From CAUZIZ01 sp965219005 (GTDB lineage Bacteria; Acidobacteriota; UBA6911; RPQK01; JAJDTT01): a stretch of DNA of 64,000 bases. The translations under genes were made by a program, and so were the position numbers. The stretch is from NCBI GenBank assembly GCA_965219005.1, contig CBDCMS010000004.1, forward strand, positions 3,658,001-3,722,000, in the 5' to 3' direction. The notes below the pieces were generated by a model. The model was not told the origin of the DNA. It worked only from the letters and a program-made list of their open reading frames with translations, and did no database searches. The first letter of the stretch is position 1. Every line of letters starts with the position of its first letter. Shown here piece after piece: positions 35,758 to 43,667 of the stretch.

Positions 35758-35866
35758 ACCCAAAAACCTTGGTCTTCTTGAGCAACAACTTTTCCCTGAC
35801 TGCCCTCACTGTCGCCCAGCTGTACCGTTGCCGCTGGCGCGTGGAACTTTTCTTCAAATGGATCAA
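35758..35866 (+). pseudogene. IS4-family transposase, C-terminal fragment
   Basis: In frame the piece reads LVFLSNNFSLTALTVAQLYR and CRWRVELFFKWIK, the conserved block around the catalytic glutamate (Y-R-x-R-W-x-x-E-x-F-F-K) of IS4 transposases. It is joined at 35758 to the end of R1 and at 35867 to R2. It belongs to the same gene as the fragment at 35333, with the middle missing. Confidence 0.8.
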
Positions 35867-36032
35867 GGGAAGCGCTGCCAGGGGAAGACTCCTATGGAGA
35901 TGTTCTTGGAGAATCTCCCCTAGCGCTAAGCTCTTAAGAATACCTAATTAGATCGGTGCGGTGGTCGAGGTTCGGGCGCGACTAGACTGTAACCGTTCCG
36001 AGAACCGGGACCTACTGGGAAAGCGGAACAGC

Positions 36033-37946
36033 ATGAAATACGTTAACTTCGTCCTCGCAACAGCGGTGAGTCTCGGGCTTCTTGTCACCGGATGCAGCAC
36101 CAGCGTACCGCCCGATCCGATCCCGGTTTACGAGGCGAAAACGTTCTTCGATACCGTCTCAATCAGGGGGGCCTCCTTCTCCCATGACGAGACTCGTCTG
36201 CTCATATCAGCCGATGCCAGCGGCGTCTTCAACGCCTACAGTCAGCCTGTGGTTGGAGGTGATTGGCAGCAGCTCACCAGTTCCCGCGAGGAGGCCATCT
36301 TCGCTGTCACTTGGTTCCCTCACGACGATCGCTTCCTGTACACCTCAGACCAAGGTGGTAACGAACTTAATCATGTTTTCGTCCGTGAGGCGGACGGCTC
36401 TACCAAAGATCTGACGCCCGGTGAGAAGCTCAAGGCCCTCTTTCGCGGATGGAGCGGCGATAGAAAGTCTTTCTGGGTACTCACGAACGAACGAGATGAG
36501 CGCTATTTTGACCTCTACCGCTATGCGACGGACGGATACAAGCGGGAGCTGGTTTTCAAGAACGATCAGGGCTTCATCCCCGCAGCGATCAGTCGCAACA
36601 AACGTTGGATTGCCCTGAACAAGACTCGAAACAATGCCGATAGCAACATCTATCTATGGGATACCCAAAGTCGGGATAGTCCACCGATACACATAACTCC
36701 GCATGAGGGCGATGTTCAGCACACCTCTCAAACCTTCAGTCCGGACGGGCGTCTCTTTTACTACCTGACCAACGGACCGGGCGAATTCGCTCAGACTTGG
36801 TCCTATGATCTACAAAGCCAAGCGCACAAGGCTGTGGTAGTGGCCGACTGGGACGTCAGGTTTCTCTACTTCTCCGAGACCGGCCACTATCGCGTCACGG
36901 GGATCAACGAGGACGCCCGCACTGTGGTCACGATCCTCGATACCGTGACAGGTCAAGAGCTGGAGTTGCCCGATCTACCGGCGGGCGACGTGGGCGGGGT
37001 TTCGATTTCCCGTTCTGAGTCGCGGTTGGCCTTCTACCTCAGTAGTGACACCGCTCCGCGCAACCTCTACGTACTCGAACTAGATGGGCTTCAGCACCGG
37101 CAGCTCACCAACAGCCTGAATCCAGAGATCGCCGAAGAGCATCTGGTCGAGGCCGAAGTCGTGCGTTATGAGAGCTTTGACGGACTTGAGATCCCCTCTC
37201 TGCTCTATCGTCCGCACGGCGCACGGGCCTCCAGCCCGGCTCCGGCGCTAGTCTGGGTGCACGGCGGACCCGGTGGCCAGAGCCGCAAGGGGTATCGGGC
37301 TGCCCTCCAGCATCTGGTCAATCATGGCTATGCGATCTTGGCCGTGAACAACCGGGGCTCGTCAGGCTATGGCAAGACCTTCCACCACATGGACGACCAA
37401 AAACATGGAGACGTCGATCTGCGAGACTGTGTTCAGGCACGAAAATATCTGGAAGGGTTGGATTGGGTAGATGGTTCTCAAGTCGGCATTATCGGAGGCA
37501 GCTACGGTGGGTACCTGGTGGCAGCCGCTCTGGCCTTTGAACCTGAAGCCTTCGACGTGGGAATCAACATCTTCGGAGTGACCAACTGGGTGCGAACGCT
37601 GAAGAATATTCCTCCATGGTGGGACGCGATCCGCGATGCTTTGTACGCCGAAATGGGAGATCCGGCCACGGACGAGGAAAGACTCCACCAGATTTCTCCC
37701 TTGTTTCATGCTGGCAACATCAGAAAACCCATACTCGTGATTCAGGGAGCCAACGATCCACGTGTGCTTCAGGCTGAGAGCGACGATTTGGTGGAAGAGG
37801 TAAAGAAGAATGGAGTCCCGGTGGACTATGTTCTTTTCCCCGATGAAGGCCATGGATTCCGAAAGCGGGCCAACCGGATTACAGCCTCCGACAAGTTTGT
37901 CGAGTTTCTGGACCGGCACCTCAAAGGTTTGTCTACTTCGTCTTGA
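36033..37946 (+). CDS. S9 family (prolyl-oligopeptidase-like) peptidase lipoprotein
   Basis: 637 residues from ATG 36033 with a lipoprotein signal (SLGLLVTGCSTS). A beta-propeller (FSHDETRLLISADASG, FSPDGRLFYYLTN) covers residues about 30-370. The alpha/beta-hydrolase domain follows, with the oxyanion region PALVWVHGGPGGQ and the triad S490 (GGSYGGY), D575 (GANDPRV) and H607 (DEGHGF). Such acylaminoacyl- or dipeptidyl-peptidases cleave short peptides in the periplasm. All triad residues are present, so it should be active. It begins about 90 bases after the rearranged IS4 region, whose debris may contain its promoter. Confidence 0.9.
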   Translation: MKYVNFVLATAVSLGLLVTGCSTSVPPDPIPVYEAKTFFDTVSIRGASFSHDETRLLISADASGVFNAYSQPVVGGDWQQLTSSREEAIFAVTWFPHDDRFLYTSDQGGNELNHVFVREADGSTKDLTPGEKLKALFRGWSGDRKSFWVLTNERDERYFDLYRYATDGYKRELVFKNDQGFIPAAISRNKRWIALNKTRNNADSNIYLWDTQSRDSPPIHITPHEGDVQHTSQTFSPDGRLFYYLTNGPGEFAQTWSYDLQSQAHKAVVVADWDVRFLYFSETGHYRVTGINEDARTVVTILDTVTGQELELPDLPAGDVGGVSISRSESRLAFYLSSDTAPRNLYVLELDGLQHRQLTNSLNPEIAEEHLVEAEVVRYESFDGLEIPSLLYRPHGARASSPAPALVWVHGGPGGQSRKGYRAALQHLVNHGYAILAVNNRGSSGYGKTFHHMDDQKHGDVDLRDCVQARKYLEGLDWVDGSQVGIIGGSYGGYLVAAALAFEPEAFDVGINIFGVTNWVRTLKNIPPWWDAIRDALYAEMGDPATDEERLHQISPLFHAGNIRKPILVIQGANDPRVLQAESDDLVEEVKKNGVPVDYVLFPDEGHGFRKRANRITASDKFVEFLDRHLKGLSTSS

Positions 37947-38016
37947 AGTCGACAGGGATTGCCTTTGCTTGTTGAGTACTTCGGTGTTGCCTAAGCTAGT
38001 GCAGGGGATCGAAATC

Positions 38017-38564
38017 ATGAGCACCATCCGTTCGTGCCTAGTTCTGTTATCGGTACTGCTGGCGCACTCGCCGATGAGAGCCGGCCAGACTACCCTCGCC
38101 GGTGGCGCGACACCCGAGGAGGTTTTCGAAAAGGCGCTCGAAGCTAACCGGCAGCGTGACCTTCAGTCGCCGGTCGCGCTAGTTGCACCCTCGGAGCGGG
38201 GCATGGTGGTCCTCGAACTCTTCGATGCGCAGCTCAGATGCGCACTCAAGACCCCGGAGAAAGAAAAAGTTTGTGCGAGCTGTTGCAGCGCCACGGGCTC
38301 GACGCAGCCATGGCGAAGTCGGCCAAGGCTCAGGACGCCGAGTACGAGCTCGATTTCGAGGAGCGACAGGCGAAGAGGATGGAACGCGCGTCGACCATCT
38401 TCGCGGAGGTCGACATTCCGTTGTTCGCCGGCGAACTCATGAGTGCATTCATCACACTTGGAGCGCCGGAAGAGGGCGAGCTTTTCACCTACAAACGGCT
38501 GGGCTCGGTGAAGGTCGACCGGGACGAGGCTGTCGGGAGTGAGGGCGAGCGGAAGCTTGCTTGA
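38017..38564 (+). CDS. Small secreted protein of unknown function, frameshifted
   Basis: ATG 38017 gives a signal peptide (CLVLLSVLLAHSPMRAGQ) and then TPEEVFEKALEANRQRD and RGMVVLELFDAQLRCALKTP. The frame breaks at the A-rich stretch 38259-38271. In the next frame the sequence continues LCELLQRHGLDAAMAKSAKA and FAEVDIPLFAGELMSAF and stops at 38564. Composition and codon use on both sides are alike, so one indel in an otherwise single gene of about 182 codons is likely. I do not recognise the family. It may be a periplasmic helper or toxin-like protein, but nothing in the sequence decides this. Confidence 0.5.
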
Positions 38565-38581
38565 TGCGCCTGCTCATCTCG

Positions 38582-38779
38582 TCACTCTTCCTTGCCACCG
38601 AGCCATTTCCAGGTAGTCACCGATAGGGCAACGGGTATTCCGATGATGACTCCGATCACGATGAAGCCAAGCAGAAAAGTGTCCACCCCTTTCAAGATCT
38701 GAATCGTTAGCCCAGTAATCACAATACCCCAAATCCAGAGCAAGACTACCTTGCCTACATGCCAATTCCCAATAGCCAT
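38582..38779 (-). CDS. Small two-helix membrane protein
   Basis: 65 residues from ATG 38779; the frame is open further upstream but overlaps the next gene. It has two hydrophobic segments, VVLLWIWGIVITGLTIQIL and LLGFIVIGVIIGIPVALSV, and ends WLGGKEE. No family is recognised. It follows the secreted protein gene at 38817 by 38 bases on the same strand and is convergent with the gene at 38017. The start region lacks a good ribosome-binding site, so it may be translated by coupling. Confidence 0.45.
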   Translation of the reverse strand: MAIGNWHVGKVVLLWIWGIVITGLTIQILKGVDTFLLGFIVIGVIIGIPVALSVTTWKWLGGKEE

Positions 38780-38816
38780 CAGAAAAATCGCAGCAGAGCT
38801 CCTTGGGTAGGTTGCG

Positions 38817-39491
38817 CTAGAAGGCAATATCAACTTCAAAGAAGCTAGTCTTGATTTTGAGCGTGACCTTCTCAGACAGTACAACGACCGTATCCCGGAT
38901 AGCTAAGTAGCTCTTCTGCCATCGGCGCCAATAGTCTTCTGAGGCCGGATTCAGTTCATCCAGATTCCTGGCCACCAGTTGGTCCGCGAGTTTGTTCAAG
39001 ACACGCATACTCTCCGATGCGCTACTACCGTTGAGTTCCAGAACTTGGAAGTTCTTGAGGCCTTCGGGGAAAGTATCCGGGTAAGAGTTCAGCAAACCCG
39101 AACCAGGGTATTCAGTCGTGACAAGTACATAAGGTCCCCTACTCGGCGGTAACTTCAGCCTCTGGCAGAAGGCGCTACTTCGCATCACATCAACGGCCCT
39201 GGCGAAGTCGCCGTCGCGGGGCTCCTCTGACCAGAACCACACAGCGGCGTGGTCGGGTCCGATGGCTCTCCCAAACGCTTTGAAGGCCCAATAAAGTTCC
39301 TGCAGCTTGGTCGCGCTTTCCGGCAGCAGCCACTCTGGGTTACTGATCAGAAAAAGGGCCCAACTCTTGTATCGTTCCGGAATTGGTTCCCCCCGGTTAT
39401 TCAGCACTTCTGCAGCTTGAGCCCTGGCCGGGACAGACGTGCACGCGAAAAGAAGACACCCGGCGACGATACTTTGAACTCTATACTTCAT
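38817..39491 (-). CDS. Secreted protein of unknown function
   Basis: 224 residues from ATG 39491 (another ATG at 39509). A signal peptide is clear (SIVAGCLLFACTSVPARAQA). The mature part contains AVWFWSEEPRDGDFARAVD, GPYVLVTTEYPGSG and FQVLELNGSSASESMRVLN. These suggest a compact alpha/beta protein, but I do not recognise it. It is upstream of the small membrane protein on the same strand. The 255 bases between it and the FAD oxidase gene show no gene. Confidence 0.6.
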   Translation of the reverse strand: MKYRVQSIVAGCLLFACTSVPARAQAAEVLNNRGEPIPERYKSWALFLISNPEWLLPESATKLQELYWAFKAFGRAIGPDHAAVWFWSEEPRDGDFARAVDVMRSSAFCQRLKLPPSRGPYVLVTTEYPGSGLLNSYPDTFPEGLKNFQVLELNGSSASESMRVLNKLADQLVARNLDELNPASEDYWRRWQKSYLAIRDTVVVLSEKVTLKIKTSFFEVDIAF

Positions 39492-39746
39492 GGTCGAAAG
39501 ACTATCCACGAAGCCTTTGGCTCCGCCAGGAAGACTCGGGACTCCGGAACGGATGATCCTCTTCCCAGAACCCAGGTGGCTTCCTCAATCCTAGGGACTG
39601 GTGCCGCTAAAGGCAACAGAGAAGCGAGCGCGGCTGGGGGTTACCTACTCTGACACTCCCACGAGAACTCTTCTAAAGTTGTTGACTGCGGGGTCCGAAC
39701 TACCCTGAACTTCGTACCCTACGGAGGTTCTCGGATCTTCGTTGTC

Positions 39747-41204
39747 TCATGAATTTTGCTCCTGATGGACAGTCTCTTTCAGGGACTCAGCGTCCGGCTC
39801 AGCGCTATCGATCGGCTCGGCGGTGAGTCCGAACAATCTACTGAAATATGGGTTGAGCAGCTTGGGATCGATTCGTTTCTTGAATTCTTCGATGTGCTCA
39901 TGGCGGAAGCAACCCAGCGCTTGATCAGGAGTGACCGGTCCCGAGGTCTTGGACAAATGCACCCTTGCGGAGTGCTTGTCGATCGCCATGTCGAGGTACT
40001 CGTCACGGAATTCGGTCCAGACCGGATCGTCAAATGGCGAGTGCATCACGTCAAATGCAAGCATGTCTTCCTCGTAGCTCAGCGAGAACGGAGCCTGATG
40101 GTCGCGAAGCACAAGCACGATCACCACAAGCTGAGCGACCTGCCATGCATATTGGTCTCGATAGCGCAAGCACAGCGCCCGGAACTCCGGAAGGAAGCCG
40201 GCAAGCGCGCGGACCGGCAAGGCCAGCTGGCAAATGGTCGCGGGACCCCAATTGCGGATTGACATCGGGCGATCACCAGGGTGCACGGCGAAACCGCCTC
40301 CTAAGAGTCGGTGGCAGATTCGGGCCTGCAGGCGCCTGGTCCCTGGCGAGATGCTCGGCATGATGAAACCATAAATTGGGCCGAGGTGGTGCCAGATTTG
40401 CTGACGGATTCGGTTTCGGAACGAGCGAGTCCCCGCCATGTCTGTGGGGTTTCCGTACCAGTCGTTACAAACCAGGATATCGTCGTAATACGGATCGTAG
40501 AGGCCCCCGATTCGTCGGCAATGAGATGGAACATTGTGCAGCGTTGCGACGAAATCCGACATCGGCAAATGATCGGGGAGCAGATGAATCGGCTTGGCGT
40601 CCGCAACACGTACGGTGAGCTCGTACACGATTCCGAACAGGCCATGACTGTTCCGCCAGTAGAACAGCTCCTGGTCGTCGTTCACGACCCCGAGACTACC
40701 GTCCGATGCGACGTACTTGATCTCCACCACATCGGAATTGAAAGGAATAGAATCGTGGAATTGAGTGCCGCAGATAGCCCCGACATGGAACTGATCTGTC
40801 AACGGTAGACAATTCAGTTGCTTGCCCGCCGACTTCAGCGTCTGGCATGCCTGACGCAACGTCACGCCTGCCTGCAGTCTCATGGTGCCGTTCTCGATGG
40901 GGCCCGTCCGGTTCAGACGCTCCGTCGAGATGATCACGCCGCCGTCAGCCACCATAGGCGCAGCGGAAAGGCTGTGCAGCGAACCGACAGCCCGTACCTG
41001 CTGACCATTCGCCACTGCGCTGCGGACCGCTGCGCGCAACTCCTCCACGTCTGCGGGAATCCCGACCTTTGCCGGCAGGCAGGTTTGCTCGGTATTCCAG
41101 TTGAACACACGTACGGAATCGCTGTCCTGCTCCGGAACGAACTTCGTTTCACGGACGCGCCCGAACAACATGCGCCAAATCTTTCTTTCTATTCCCATAT
41201 CCAC
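39747..41204 (-). CDS. FAD-linked oxidase, L-gulonolactone/aldonolactone-oxidase-like
   Basis: 485 residues from ATG 41204. The FAD_binding_4 (PCMH) domain has VRAVGSLHSLSAAPMVADGG in the position where covalent flavinylation can occur at the histidine. It is followed by RLQAGVTLRQACQTLKSAGK, LPLTDQFHVGAICGTQFHDS and LFGIVYELTVRV. This layout matches D-arabinono-1,4-lactone and L-gulono-1,4-lactone oxidase relatives. The C-terminal part is family-like but divergent. It lies 108 bases downstream of a KASIII-like gene on the same strand. The pairing suggests a small biosynthetic unit rather than ascorbate metabolism. Confidence 0.75.
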   Translation of the reverse strand: MDMGIERKIWRMLFGRVRETKFVPEQDSDSVRVFNWNTEQTCLPAKVGIPADVEELRAAVRSAVANGQQVRAVGSLHSLSAAPMVADGGVIISTERLNRTGPIENGTMRLQAGVTLRQACQTLKSAGKQLNCLPLTDQFHVGAICGTQFHDSIPFNSDVVEIKYVASDGSLGVVNDDQELFYWRNSHGLFGIVYELTVRVADAKPIHLLPDHLPMSDFVATLHNVPSHCRRIGGLYDPYYDDILVCNDWYGNPTDMAGTRSFRNRIRQQIWHHLGPIYGFIMPSISPGTRRLQARICHRLLGGGFAVHPGDRPMSIRNWGPATICQLALPVRALAGFLPEFRALCLRYRDQYAWQVAQLVVIVLVLRDHQAPFSLSYEEDMLAFDVMHSPFDDPVWTEFRDEYLDMAIDKHSARVHLSKTSGPVTPDQALGCFRHEHIEEFKKRIDPKLLNPYFSRLFGLTAEPIDSAEPDAESLKETVHQEQNS

Positions 41205-41311
41205 CCAAATCCTAGCGACGCAGTTGAGGTCGATAGTGACCGTGAGCGTTCTGCGACCGAGCCCTCTTCAGCAGCGTTCCCACTGCGACGGTCGGCGATG
41301 AGGCGTCCGGG

Positions 41312-42349
41312 TCAAAAGGTCAAGCGGCAGAAGGCAGTCGTCACACCAGCGCTGCCTACGATCAGGAGCATGCGGTGTCCTCGGGTCAGCCTGCCCTCCT
41401 CCAGTGCCAGGGACATCGCTAGGGGCAAGGAAGCCGACACCGTGTTTCCGTATTGGGGAAACACTTCGTAAAATCTTTCGGGGTCGAGTCGGAGTTTCTT
41501 CAGCACTCTGCGAGTGGCTGGCAAACCAACCGAGTGACCGAAGATGATCTGATGATCCTGCCCGCAGATGAGGTCTTCATTCCAGTAGTGCTGCTCCAGC
41601 TCACGGGTGACCCTGCCGTTCAAAGCCAAAGCATTTGCATAGAACTGTAAGGGGCGTCGGTCGGCCTGGGGCTCGCCGTTGGAGAACTGTCGGTAGTTTG
41701 GTAGCGGAATCTGGCAAAGCTGGGAACGCGAGCCGAAATTGCGGAAGGTGGCATAGTAATCATTCTCGCGCGAGCTGCTCGATACGATTGTTGCGGTGGC
41801 AGCCTCGCCAATCGTGAATCCGGCTGCAAGATAATCCAGACTTTCGAGGGATTCCAAAACGGGTGAGCCGTACTCCTGAACGTTGAACTCGCAATTCAGA
41901 ATCATTGCGTTCCGATAGTTGCTGCCCAGCAGCATGTTGCGGACAACGTCCAAACCACGCACCCAGCTGGCACAAGCATCCAACACATCGAAGGAAGTGG
42001 CGTTAGAGAGCTTCAACACGTCCTGAAACACGTTGCCGGTGGCCGGCTCCAGAAAGCCTCGTCCGACGCCGACGTAGACCAGAAGATCGATCTCTTCTGG
42101 TCTGATGCTGGCTTGCTCCAGGGCAGTCTTGGCCGCCGCGACGCCGAAGTCCAGGGCGCGCTCGCCGTCAGCCCGATGGTAACGCGTCTGTGCGCCCAGG
42201 CGGCGAAAGAATGTCGTCAACGACCTTCGGAGGTCGACTAACGCGTCCCGGCTGAGCGTCTGTCGGCTGCTGTCGACAATGTATTCAATCAGCTCTTCGT
42301 TCGTTACGAGGCGACTTGGTACAGCGTGCGCAATAGATAGGATTCTCAC
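41312..42349 (-). CDS. 3-oxoacyl-ACP synthase III / OleA-like thiolase-fold enzyme
   Basis: 345 residues from GTG 42349, which has CGGAGGGTG just upstream; the frame is open to 42400. LLVYVGVGRGFLEPATG and the catalytic cysteine C126 (VLDACASWVRG) are followed by the histidine in IIFGHSVGLPATR and the asparagine in FPQYGNTVSASLPLAM. This C-H-N triad defines the FabH/OleA group. MLLIVGSAGVTTAF closes the fold. It condenses two acyl thioesters. Pairing with an FAD oxidase instead of other fatty-acid genes suggests specialised lipid or secondary-metabolite formation. Confidence 0.85.
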   Translation of the reverse strand: MRILSIAHAVPSRLVTNEELIEYIVDSSRQTLSRDALVDLRRSLTTFFRRLGAQTRYHRADGERALDFGVAAAKTALEQASIRPEEIDLLVYVGVGRGFLEPATGNVFQDVLKLSNATSFDVLDACASWVRGLDVVRNMLLGSNYRNAMILNCEFNVQEYGSPVLESLESLDYLAAGFTIGEAATATIVSSSSRENDYYATFRNFGSRSQLCQIPLPNYRQFSNGEPQADRRPLQFYANALALNGRVTRELEQHYWNEDLICGQDHQIIFGHSVGLPATRRVLKKLRLDPERFYEVFPQYGNTVSASLPLAMSLALEEGRLTRGHRMLLIVGSAGVTTAFCRLTF

Positions 42350-42403
42350 GACCACCCTCCGAAGACCACTCTTCCAGGGTCTGTCCCCTAGGTCAAGCAA
42401 CCT

Positions 42404-42586
42404 TTGTCGGCGGCGACGGCTAGAGTATTCAAGGAGGATCTCCGATCCGGGCAGCTACTGTTGACGGTCAAGGAAAGAAGGGTCCAAGAGGGCGAGGTCG
42501 TCTTCGCCAGCGATTCAAGGCGCAAGCCCCTCCGGCTTCGGTTCCACCCGCGGCACGCAGTCCTGTACGGCTTTCCGAATCGCTAG
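42404..42586 (+). CDS. Possible small protein (60 residues)
   Basis: From TTG 42404 the frame encodes a charged peptide with LLLTVKERRVQEGEVVFASD and LRLRFHPRHAVLYGFPNR, followed by a stop. It lies between the divergently placed KASIII-like gene and the convergent DUF1571-like gene. There is an A/G-rich stretch upstream but no strong ribosome-binding site. No family is recognised. It may be a remnant. Confidence 0.25.
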   Translation: MSAATARVFKEDLRSGQLLLTVKERRVQEGEVVFASDSRRKPLRLRFHPRHAVLYGFPNR

Positions 42587-42605
42587 GAGCCTGTCCTAGC
42601 GCTGA

Positions 42606-43472
42606 CTATTTCAGTGAGAAATCCTCATCTCCGAAACCTGGATTGCATCTCATATTCGTGTAGGTATAGGCTTCGTACAGCCGGTGGGACCAGTCGAAGA
42701 TCTCGATTCTCAAGGGTAGCCGCCACTCTTTGTCAACCGCAGTCTCGACCCGGTAGCCATGGTATCTGGGAATACGAAGCTCTTTTCCCGCTTCGAGATC
42801 GAAGAAGTCGGCAACGTTGTCGTTGTTGTGAACGATGACATAGGGATCGATGTCAAACTTCTCGGCTATGGACCAGATCGTGTCTCCCGGTGCGACCGCA
42901 TAGGATCGAGACTGCTGATTGGGAAAGGTCCCTCGAATCACCCATACCGCCCTTTTCTGGACGGTATCATCCTCTCTCCGACTGAGGCGGAAGGAGGGAT
43001 CCTGCTGTCCCTTGTTCAATTCTCCGAGGATGACTCGGATCAGCTTGCCAATCCCGATGTCACTGATGAGGTGGTGCTGGTTCCTCAGGGCTCTCGGGGA
43101 CAGTATCCCAAGTCGCTCCGGGGCAAGGAGGCGTTTGAGCCAAGATTCGGCACGCAAATAGAACTCGCTGGGATTCCGATCCTTCCGGTAAGATACCTGC
43201 CGGCCGGCAAAGGGCTCCCCGATCCACTTCAGATACACGTCGAAGGGTTTACGAAAGCGGAGCAACATGGTTTCCTCGACGATTTCGGACTGGAATCGCT
43301 CCGTTCTCATCAGCATGGCCTCGTAGTCGTGCAGTCGTTGATAACCCTCCTCCATCGACCGGAGCACAGCCTCGGCTTCTATTCCCGAGGCGATCGAAAG
43401 CGAACCCGGGCACAGGAGGAAGACCAGGCCCCACAACAATGTTCTCTGGAGTGCAGCAATCCGAATTCTCAT
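42606..43472 (-). CDS. DUF1571-type exported protein with inserted LysM domain
   Basis: 288 residues from ATG 43472 (GTG 43487 is an alternative; the frame is open to 43703). A signal peptide (LLWGLVFLLCPGSLSIASG) is followed by DYEAMLMRTERFQSEIVEE, LRFRKPFDVYLKWIGEP and HHLISDIGIGKLIRVIL, as in DUF1571 proteins. A LysM module (YAVAPGDTIWSIAEKFDIDP to GKELRIPRYHG) then intervenes. The DUF1571 ending resumes with LPLRIEIFDWSHRLYEAYTY and NPGFGDEDF. LysM binds peptidoglycan, so the protein is probably anchored to the cell wall in the periplasm. An IS1595 element lies 195 bases upstream of the start and may have displaced its promoter. Confidence 0.75.
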   Translation of the reverse strand: MRIRIAALQRTLLWGLVFLLCPGSLSIASGIEAEAVLRSMEEGYQRLHDYEAMLMRTERFQSEIVEETMLLRFRKPFDVYLKWIGEPFAGRQVSYRKDRNPSEFYLRAESWLKRLLAPERLGILSPRALRNQHHLISDIGIGKLIRVILGELNKGQQDPSFRLSRREDDTVQKRAVWVIRGTFPNQQSRSYAVAPGDTIWSIAEKFDIDPYVIVHNNDNVADFFDLEAGKELRIPRYHGYRVETAVDKEWRLPLRIEIFDWSHRLYEAYTYTNMRCNPGFGDEDFSLK

Positions 43473-43667
43473 CCGCGCCCGCGTCACAGAAACTTGACAC
43501 ATCTGCATAGGATGGTGCAACTCCAGAATTCCCCCAGGTTGGACCCCCTTCTCAGGAACCCACCGCATGCCCCCATCTGTGATCAGGCCCCGCTCCTTCA
43601 CAGTCACGGCTCTGCTAGGGTTGCTAACGAGGATCATTGGAGAAGGAACCCAAGTTTCTTTCTCGAA

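Larger units (their letters stand above)
35172..35866 (+). mobile_element. Scrambled IS4-family element
   Basis: The element begins near CACTAGTGTCCAAACGTTGT at 35172. It contains the 5' part of an IS4-type transposase gene (35333-35601), then the R1 duplication, then a short 3' transposase piece (35758-35866), and is cut off by R2 copy B. About two thirds of the transposase, including the first catalytic residues, is missing, so it cannot move on its own. Confidence 0.7.
35097..35941. repeat. Direct repeat R2 (75 bp), interleaved with R1
   Basis: Copies at 35097-35171 and 35867-35941 are identical. Each contains an imperfect inverted repeat (AGCGCTgccAGGGGA and TCCCCTAGCGCT) able to form a stem, so copy A may be the terminator of the SelA-like gene. 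Copy A is followed by the left end of the IS4-like element. Copy B replaces its right end. The order A1-A2-IS-B1-IS-B2 is unusual. Confidence 0.85.

Noticed and set aside
40000..41471. Plus-strand frames opposite the FAD oxidase, up to 217 codons
   Set aside because: The minus-strand gene has a full set of FAD_binding_4 motifs over the same region; long antisense frames are expected at this base composition.
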